Assembly (NCBI GenBank): GCA_013204105.1
Contig: JABMOM010000042.1
Span: forward strand, 1-33,353
Length of the DNA stretch: 33,353 nucleotides
Reading direction: 5' to 3'
Source: Flavobacteriales bacterium
Lineage (GTDB): Bacteria > Bacteroidota > Bacteroidia > Flavobacteriales_G > Salibacteraceae
Shown here in pieces: positions 28,681 to 33,353 of the stretch. A program made the translations under genes and the position numbers. Under the pieces are notes generated by a model, which did no database searches, had not been told where the DNA came from, and saw only the letters and a program-made list of their open reading frames with translations. Numbering within the stretch: position 1 is the stretch's first letter; each line of letters opens with the position of its first letter.

Positions 28681-29807
28681 CCGTTGATAAAGCTTTTAAT
28701 GTGTCTTGTGATGTGATTCAGTTGTTCCTCACTGAGTTCCGTGTGAATCGGCAGAGAGATTACTTGTCGCGTGAGATCCTCTGTCCTTGGCATGTCCCCT
28801 TCTTTCATTCCGTATTGTGCGTATCCTTTCTGCAAGTGAACAGGCACTGGATAATAAATGTTGGCTGGAATGCCATGCTCTTGGAGGTAGGTTAGCAAGC
28901 CATCGCGATCCACGCCCTTTAGCTTCATTGTGTACTGATGAAAGCCGTGGTTGGAGTATGGGGCGCGATAAGGGGTGGTAATGGCTTCTACGTCTGCAAA
29001 TGCGCTGTCGTAATGGGCCGCGACTTCCTGACGCGCATGGGTGTATTCATTCAAATGACGCAACTTGATGCGCAGCACGGCAGCCTGAATGGAATCCAAT
29101 CGCGAGTTGCAACCGATCTCATCGTGGTAATACCTCACGCGCTGACCGTGGTTGGCCATCATGCGCAGTTTCTGCGCCAAAGCATCGTCATTGGTCATGA
29201 TTGCGCCACCGTCGCCGTAGCAGCCTAAATTCTTGGAAGGAAAGAATGAAGTGGTTCCAATATCGCCGATGCATCCAGCCATCTTCGTCGTTCCGTCGTT
29301 CGAGTGGAAAGAGCTTCCAATCGCTTGCGCCGTATCCTCAATGACGCGGAGGTTATTCTCCTTGGCAAAGGCCATGACCTCATCCATTTGGGCACATTGG
29401 CCGTAAAGGTGAACGGGAATTATTGCCTTGGTTTTAGAAGTAACCTTGTTTTTGGCGTCTGCAATATCGATCGTGAACGTGTCTTTATCTACCTCCACAA
29501 AAACAGGCTTCAGTTGCAACAAGGCGATCACCTCCGCAGTGGCGATATAGGTGAAGCTCGGAGTGAGAATTTCGTCTCCAGGTTGCACGTCCAACGCCAT
29601 CAATGCGATCTGAAGCGCATCCGTCCCATTCGCGCATGGAATCACGTGTTTGACACCTAAGTACGACTCAAGGTCGGAGGCAAAGGCTTTTACCTCTGGG
29701 CCATTGATGAATGCGGTGCTTTCGATTACATCGATCACCGCTTTGTCGATCTCTTCTTTGATCTTCAGATACTGCGTGTGCAGATCAACTAGTTGGATGG
29801 GCTTCAT
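28677..29807 (-). CDS. PLP-dependent sugar aminotransferase (WbpE/WlbC-type, DegT/DnrJ/EryC1 family)
   Basis: A 376-residue aminotransferase of family-typical length. The PLP lysine is K192 in FFPSKNLGCYGDGG and the cofactor-nitrogen aspartate is D158 in EDTAQAIG. The start PIQLVDLHTQYLKIKEEI and the CANGTDALQIAL loop are typical of WbpE-like enzymes that transaminate the 3-keto group of UDP-2-acetamido-2-deoxy-3-ketoglucuronate. It is the first gene of the six-gene operon and has a 65-bp gap to the oppositely oriented barrel gene. The WbpB oxidoreductase that should create its 3-keto substrate is not in the window. Confidence 0.9.
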   Translation of the reverse strand: MKPIQLVDLHTQYLKIKEEIDKAVIDVIESTAFINGPEVKAFASDLESYLGVKHVIPCANGTDALQIALMALDVQPGDEILTPSFTYIATAEVIALLQLKPVFVEVDKDTFTIDIADAKNKVTSKTKAIIPVHLYGQCAQMDEVMAFAKENNLRVIEDTAQAIGSSFHSNDGTTKMAGCIGDIGTTSFFPSKNLGCYGDGGAIMTNDDALAQKLRMMANHGQRVRYYHDEIGCNSRLDSIQAAVLRIKLRHLNEYTHARQEVAAHYDSAFADVEAITTPYRAPYSNHGFHQYTMKLKGVDRDGLLTYLQEHGIPANIYYPVPVHLQKGYAQYGMKEGDMPRTEDLTRQVISLPIHTELSEEQLNHITRHIKSFING

Positions 29808-29872
29808 TCACTTAAAAATGGGGTGCGAAGATACTCTTTTCATTGGCTCTTTTTAGCCGTATACTAGTTGGT

Positions 29873-30682
29873 ATGAGTGCAAAGCGCGTTGCAAGAACTT
29901 CCGGTGGCTGGCTTTCGTATTTTCGTGCTGTGAAAAGACCTCTTTTGCTCATCGTTTTGCTCTGCTTTGGACTCACGTCTTCAGGTCAGAAGACGATCCA
30001 AGACACCACCCTTCAATTCTTTGCGATTGGAGGTGAATTGGGCATTCATCAACCTTTTGGCGATTTGCAACAGCGCTTTGGAACTGGTGGATTGGCAGGT
30101 GGGTCATTCATGTTTAAATCGAGGAATAACTGGACGGTTGAAGGCAATGTTGGATTCTTTTTTGGGAATCAAGTAAAGGAAGATTCCATCTTGAAAAATC
30201 TCCAAACGGAAAATCTGAATTTTATTGGCCGCGATGGAAACCCTGTGGATGTATTCCTGTATGAAAGAGGGTTTGTTTCGACGGTTCGCGTTGGAAAGAT
30301 CTTTCCCATTGTCGGTCCGAATCCAAATTGCGGGATGCATTTGGCCCTTGGAGGTGGTGTGATGCAGCATAAGATTCGTATTCAGCCTGAATTTGAGACA
30401 CTTCCTCAATTAGAAGGGGATTACAAAAAGGGATATGACCGCTTAACCAATGGTTTGTGCCTGAGTCAATCATTGGGATACCAGCATTTCGGTAATTTTC
30501 GCTTTGTGAATTTTTACGTTGGGGTGGAGTTCTATGAAGGATTCACCCAGAACCGAAGGACCCTCAATTTTGACACGCAAATGCGCGACACGAAAGAGCG
30601 CATGGACATCATCGGGACCTTCGTTGTCCGATGGTATTTCCCCATCTATAGGCGCCAAGCAAGGGACTACTACTTCTATTGA
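29873..30682 (+). CDS. Probable outer-membrane beta-barrel protein
   Basis: A 269-residue protein not recognised as a named family. From ATG 29873 it has an unusually long positively charged N-region (~22 residues) before a hydrophobic core (LLLIVLLCFGLT) and a probable cleavage near SSGQ. A GTG at 29930 would give a more ordinary signal peptide, so the start is uncertain; the TTG upstream at 29843 is unlikely. The mature part has alternating polar/aromatic strands (FFAIGGELGIHQPFGD, NWTVEGNVGFFFG, FVVRWYFPIYR) and no enzyme motif, like small Bacteroidota barrels. It lies 15 bp before waaA on the same strand, so co-transcription with lipopolysaccharide-core synthesis is likely. Confidence 0.7.
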   Translation: MSAKRVARTSGGWLSYFRAVKRPLLLIVLLCFGLTSSGQKTIQDTTLQFFAIGGELGIHQPFGDLQQRFGTGGLAGGSFMFKSRNNWTVEGNVGFFFGNQVKEDSILKNLQTENLNFIGRDGNPVDVFLYERGFVSTVRVGKIFPIVGPNPNCGMHLALGGGVMQHKIRIQPEFETLPQLEGDYKKGYDRLTNGLCLSQSLGYQHFGNFRFVNFYVGVEFYEGFTQNRRTLNFDTQMRDTKERMDIIGTFVVRWYFPIYRRQARDYYFY

Positions 30683-30697
30683 TTTAATTTCGCGCGG

Positions 30698-31939
30698 ATG
30701 CTGTCTCTCTACACGTTCGTCACTAGGATCTTTCTGGGACTTGCTCCGCTTTTCAAGTGGACAAGCGCCAAGTTTGCGATTTGGGTTTCGACTCGAGGGC
30801 AATGGAAGGAGGATGCCCAATCCTTCAAGAAGTCAGGCAAAGTAGTTTGGTTTCACTGTGCCTCCGTAGGTGAATTCGAGCAGGCACGACCCTTGATTGA
30901 GGGAATGAAGAAGGAGAATCAGGGCGTTCAAGTGATTGTCACCTTTTTTTCCTCCAGCGGTTATGAAGTGCGAAACGACTATGCGCTTGCCGATGTCGTT
31001 ACCTATTTACCTGCCGATCTGCCAGGCCGTATGCGAGACTTCATTGCGTGTATTCAGCCGGATTTGGTCGTTTTCGTGAAGTATGAATTCTGGTTCAATG
31101 CCATGGAGCAGTTGCAACAAAAGGACATACCTATGATCCTCGTGAGCGCTCACATTACCGATAAGCATTGGACTACTCAGTGGCCAGGAATCTACCTGGG
31201 GCGGCGACTGCGTCAATTCACACGCATATTTACCCAAGATGAGGCCACGGTCAAACGTCTAGAGAGCATTGGGATATTCAATGCGGCAGCGGTGGGTGAT
31301 ACAAGGGTGGATCGCGTGATCTCCAATGCCGAGCAAGGCTATGATCTTCAAGGAATCGAGGCTTTTAAAGGGGAGTGTCAATTGTTGGTTATAGGCAGTA
31401 ATTGGTCATCCGACGATGCCATAATCCTCGACGCGGTCAAGACAAGAAACAACCTAAAGTTGATCGTGGCCCCCCATGAAATCAACGCAGATCAGTTGGA
31501 TGTTTGGAAGCATCAGTTTGGACGTGAACTGGTTAAGTTCAGCGAGATCGAACAGACACCTGGTTGGGAAAAGGCAACCGTACTCTATGTTGACCGCATT
31601 GGGTTCTTGTCAAAACTCTATCGATTCGGAGATGTGGCGTACGTGGGTGGAGGTTTTGGTAAAGCGGTTCACAATACCCTTGAAGCATCTGTATATGGCA
31701 TTCCGGTGCTCTTTGGGCCAAAGAATATGCGTTTTCAGGAAGTGCAGGAATTGAAAGCCTTGGGCGCGGGGTTGGAAGTTGAATCCGCTGAGTCGTTTCG
31801 CATTTCATTGGAGAAAGCGCTTGTTGATACAGACTTCAGAAAGGATGTCAATGCAGCTGCGGCAACGTATTTTGAAAGGCAACGCGGAGCTTCCAGCTCA
31901 ATATTGAAATGGGTCAATGAGCGCTTACACTTTAGGTAG
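30698..31939 (+). CDS. waaA: 3-deoxy-D-manno-octulosonic acid (Kdo) transferase
   Basis: A 413-residue GT30 glycosyltransferase that adds Kdo to lipid A at the inner membrane. An N-terminal hydrophobic segment (residues ~4-22) anchors it, and the catalytic glutamate is E59 in HCASVGEFEQARPLIEGM. Other family blocks are TFFSSSGYEV, PDLVVFVKYEFWFN, a GDTRVDRV segment and the C-terminal VAYVGGGFGKAVHNTLEAS and VLFGPKNMRFQE. Length is normal. The number of Kdo units added cannot be read from sequence. It follows the barrel gene by 15 bp and is followed after 63 bp by a lipoprotein gene. Confidence 0.95.
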   Translation: MLSLYTFVTRIFLGLAPLFKWTSAKFAIWVSTRGQWKEDAQSFKKSGKVVWFHCASVGEFEQARPLIEGMKKENQGVQVIVTFFSSSGYEVRNDYALADVVTYLPADLPGRMRDFIACIQPDLVVFVKYEFWFNAMEQLQQKDIPMILVSAHITDKHWTTQWPGIYLGRRLRQFTRIFTQDEATVKRLESIGIFNAAAVGDTRVDRVISNAEQGYDLQGIEAFKGECQLLVIGSNWSSDDAIILDAVKTRNNLKLIVAPHEINADQLDVWKHQFGRELVKFSEIEQTPGWEKATVLYVDRIGFLSKLYRFGDVAYVGGGFGKAVHNTLEASVYGIPVLFGPKNMRFQEVQELKALGAGLEVESAESFRISLEKALVDTDFRKDVNAAAATYFERQRGASSSILKWVNERLHFR

Positions 31940-32002
31940 GAAGATGCCCTCTATACTGGCAAATGCACTAACTTAGTCGCAATCTAACCCAAGGCCACCA
32001 CC

Positions 32003-32902
32003 ATGAGCAAACGGTCTTTGTTACTGTTCATCTCAACTGCATTTCTATGCTGTATCGTAGTTTCTTGCTCCGGTGATGTTGAGCGACTAGAATCCGAGAA
32101 CAAGGAACTGAAAGAGGAACTCCAGACGCAAGAGGATCAGATCATATCCCTGACGCTGGGCACCAAGTTCGTGGATCGCTACGTGGACTCGCTCGAACAG
32201 TTGGAAGCGAGCATTCGGGAGAGAATGAACGGTGATGAAGAGGATACCATCCTCATCCAAAAGATCAAAGACCTCACCCAGCTGGTGCATATGAACAATT
32301 CCATCGTAGCTGAAATCGAGTCGCTCTTGGTGGGTAAGAATAAAGTCGTGAAATTATTGATGGACCACGTGGTAAAACTCGATAATAAGGTCCAGCACCA
32401 AGAAAAGCAGATCGCCCAATTGTTCAGTGAGTTGGATGACATGGGCATTGAATTGGAAAATGCAAAGCAGCTGTACGCAACATTACAAGATAAATTCAAG
32501 GGTGAAAAAGAAAAGGCCGTCGAGCAGTCTCACAAGATCGAAGACTTGGAGCAGTCCTTGGTAGCGTTGGACAAGGAACTTCAGCGCAAAGACGCACAGA
32601 TGAACGAAGCGTTTTATTTCTTCGGAAGTAAGAATGAGTTGGTCAGCATGGACCTCATTGAGCGCAGCTCCATCTTGTCATGGCAGATCAACGAAGAGGC
32701 CGATTTCAACTACCTAACCAAGGTAGATATTCGTCACTTCGCCAAATTGAAGATACCCTCAGAGGAGCTAGAATTGCTTTCTGAACATCCGCGTCAATCC
32801 TATCGTCAAGTAGCGGAGAATGGCGGCTCTGCCCTCTATATTGACGATTACGAGCGTTTTTGGTCCCTTTCGAAGGTCTTGATCGTCAGAACGGGGAAGT
32901 GA
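32003..32902 (+). CDS. Coiled-coil lipoprotein of unknown function
   Basis: A 299-residue lipoprotein: signal ending CIVVSC (Cys22), then a continuous heptad-rich coiled coil (residues ~27-205) rich in E, K, L and Q, then a ~95-residue globular C-terminal domain (FYFFGSKNELVSMDLI ... EEADFNYLTKVDIRHFAKLKIPSEELELLSEHPRQSYRQVAENG ... IDDYERFWSLSKVLIVRTGK). It should sit in the periplasm tethered to a membrane. The C-terminal part resembles domains seen in many uncharacterised Bacteroidota lipoproteins, but no name is certain. The neighbouring waaA does not define its role. Codon use resembles its neighbours. Confidence 0.8.
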   Translation: MSKRSLLLFISTAFLCCIVVSCSGDVERLESENKELKEELQTQEDQIISLTLGTKFVDRYVDSLEQLEASIRERMNGDEEDTILIQKIKDLTQLVHMNNSIVAEIESLLVGKNKVVKLLMDHVVKLDNKVQHQEKQIAQLFSELDDMGIELENAKQLYATLQDKFKGEKEKAVEQSHKIEDLEQSLVALDKELQRKDAQMNEAFYFFGSKNELVSMDLIERSSILSWQINEEADFNYLTKVDIRHFAKLKIPSEELELLSEHPRQSYRQVAENGGSALYIDDYERFWSLSKVLIVRTGK

Positions 32903-32984
32903 GGTGAAACTGACGTAGGAGCATCACTGCCTAGGCTTACTTCAAATATCTTCATTGTGCTGCATAAGTCGCGCACTCAATTCT

Positions 32985-33026
32985 GAGGTTTGACCCTTGT
33001 ATAAGGATCCATCAACCTCACTTTTT
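32985..33026 (+). terminator. Probable terminator after the coiled-coil lipoprotein
   Basis: GAGGTT(T)GA pairs with TCAACCTC with one bulged T (32985-32993 with 33012-33019), with an inner CCTT/AAGG stem, and TTTTT follows at 33022-33026. The bulge and the 82-bp distance from the stop codon make it moderate. Confidence 0.4.
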
Positions 33027-33065
33027 AGTATGTATACTGAGAAGCGCACGATTTACAGGGAATGA

Positions 33066-33089
33066 AAGAGCCACCCAAAGGTGGCTCTT
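33066..33089. terminator. Hairpin downstream of the tRNA remnant
   Basis: A ten-pair stem AAGAGCCACC / GGTGGCTCTT closes a 4-base loop. On the minus strand it lies just after the remnant's CCA and is followed by a short T-rich tail (TTCATT), so it may end the tRNA transcript or be the old terminator of a lost tRNA. Confidence 0.5.
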
Positions 33090-33094
33090 CTCAT

Positions 33095-33160
33095 AGTGGT
33101 ACCCGGGGCGGGACTTCCCGCCCGAACGGCTGAAGCCCTTCAGTCGGGCGGGGAACCCGC
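33095..33160 (-). pseudogene. tRNA-Leu 3'-end remnant split in the T-loop by a 36-bp palindrome
   Basis: Positions 33095-33116 (22 bases) and 33153-33160 (8 bases) together repeat, without mismatch, the 3' end of the intact tRNA-Leu next door (33227-33256): CCA, acceptor 3' strand, whole T stem and T loop. Nothing of the tRNA 5' part, D arm or anticodon arm precedes it. The copy is interrupted between C and A of the T loop (TTC^AAGT) by the palindrome annotated at 33117-33152. It cannot make a tRNA. Confidence 0.85.
33117..33152. repeat. 36-bp palindromic insert (REP-like) inside a tRNA T-loop copy
   Basis: Perfect nine-base outer arms CCCGCCCGA and TCGGGCGGG flank an asymmetric ACGG bulge and an inner CTGAA-GCCC-TTCAG hairpin. 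No target-site duplication is visible. The architecture (long GC stem, bulge, inner stem-loop) is like REP/BIME-type palindromes moved by RAYT transposases; this link is an inference. Confidence 0.6.
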
Positions 33161-33196
33161 AAACACTAATTCATTTACTTAGTTCTTAGAAACAAA

Positions 33197-33219
33197 GAAA
33201 GCAGCCAAATGCTGCTTTC
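33197..33219 (-). terminator. Terminator-like hairpin after tRNA-Leu
   Basis: A nine-pair stem GAAAGCAGC / GCTGCTTTC closes a 5-base loop and, on the minus strand, is followed by TTTGTTTC. It lies 9 bases beyond the tRNA CCA end and is well placed to end the tRNA-Leu transcript. Confidence 0.6.
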
Positions 33220-33228
33220 AAAAATAAG

Positions 33229-33316
33229 TGGTACCCGGGGCGGGACTTGAACCCGCACGACCGCAATGGTCACGGGATTTTAAGTCCCGCGTGTCTACCA
33301 ATTCCACCACCCGGGC
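33229..33316 (-). tRNA. tRNA-Leu (anticodon UAA)
   Basis: An 88-base class II tRNA with encoded CCA. The acceptor stem is GCCCGGG with CCCGGGT (a G-U first pair), the anticodon arm is CGGGA-CTTAAAA-TCCCG with anticodon TAA, the long variable arm is GACC-ATTGC-GGTC, and the T arm is GCGGG-TTCAAGT-CCCGC. A long variable arm plus UAA anticodon gives leucine, decoding UUA and UUG. All canonical elements are intact. Its 3' end is duplicated in a damaged form 133 bases downstream on the same strand. Confidence 0.97.
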
Positions 33317-33318
33317 AA

Positions 33319-33340
33319 GTGACAAACTTGCGTTTGTCAC
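33319..33340. other. Perfect hairpin immediately upstream of tRNA-Leu
   Basis: GTGACAAAC and GTTTGTCAC pair perfectly around TTGC, two bases before the tRNA 5' end on the minus strand. An alternative GCAAG/CTTGC pairing using the first two tRNA bases is mutually exclusive with it. No T tract follows on either strand, so it is not a standard terminator; it could be a tRNA-processing or spacer element. Confidence 0.5.
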
Positions 33341-33353
33341 CCGCACTCAAGCA

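Larger units (their letters stand above)
32903..33228. other. Gene-free stretch with hairpins and a tRNA 3'-end remnant
   Basis: No supportable protein gene lies here. It contains a probable terminator (32985-33026), a GC-rich hairpin (33066-33089), the split tRNA 3'-end copy (33095-33160) and a terminator-like hairpin (33197-33219). Base composition is otherwise ordinary. Confidence 0.7.

Noticed and set aside
29873-30682. Barrel-like gene as a second PorP/SprF protein
   Set aside because: It lacks the DPQFS...NPAYAG mature start and is shorter than that family.

Overview
The window is from a member of the Bacteroidota, most likely a gliding or T9SS-bearing Flavobacteriales/Cryomorphaceae-type lineage (lineage is inferred from gene content; no rRNA is present). 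The evidence is a near-complete set of type IX secretion/gliding genes (gldH, sprF/porP-like, gldK, gldL, gldM, gldN and a second gldN-like gene), a giant surface protein with SprB-type repeats and a T9SS C-terminal sorting signal, Bacteroidota-type -7 promoter boxes (TAnnTTTG) and very few Shine-Dalgarno sites.

Layout. (1) 1-5123 (+): the 3' part of a giant repeat-built, T9SS-secreted surface protein, cut by the window edge. It converges on gldH (5134-5592, -), which diverges from a yqeY-like gene (5650-6102, +). (2) 6171-8114 (-): groES-groEL, closed by a strong hairpin terminator and preceded by an unusual inverted repeat plus a sigma-54-like -24 box. (3) 8259-12854 (-): a tightly packed envelope/housekeeping operon, miaB > sigma-54-type activator > lptE > TPR-like protein > secG, with overlapping start/stop codons. 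(4) 13016-16465 (+): topA and an arginase-fold protein that has lost the canonical metal ligands. (5) 16593-22463 (+): sprF-like, gldK, gldL, gldM, gldN, ending at an intrinsic terminator; a second gldN-like gene (22560-23420) follows the terminator. (6) 23425-29807 (-): a six-gene nucleotide-sugar operon (WbpE-like aminotransferase, UDP-glucose dehydrogenase, UDP-xylose synthase-like, WbpD/WlbB-like acetyltransferase, WbpA/TviB-like dehydrogenase, dTDP-glucose 4,6-dehydratase). (7) 29873-32902 (+): an outer-membrane-barrel-like protein, the Kdo transferase waaA, and a coiled-coil lipoprotein. (8) 32903-33353: no protein gene. It holds hairpins, an intact tRNA-Leu(UAA) on the minus strand and, downstream of it, a copy of only the tRNA's 3' end whose T-loop is split by a 36-bp palindrome.

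How it fits together. GldK/L/M/N and the SprF-like protein form the core and outer-membrane parts of the T9SS/gliding machine, GldH is an accessory lipoprotein of the same apparatus, and the giant SprB-like protein is a plausible cargo. LptE, WaaA, SecG and the sugar-nucleotide operon serve outer-membrane and surface-polysaccharide assembly, so most of the window concerns building and decorating the cell surface. The least ordinary items are the split tRNA remnant with its palindromic insert, the metal-ligand-less arginase-like protein between topA and the T9SS genes, the duplicated gldN separated by a terminator, the sensorless sigma-54 activator inside the lptE operon together with a sigma-54-like signal before groES, and the sugar operon that has four of the five UDP-GlcNAc3NAcA/ManNAc3NAcA-type steps at most, with the WbpB oxidoreductase absent.
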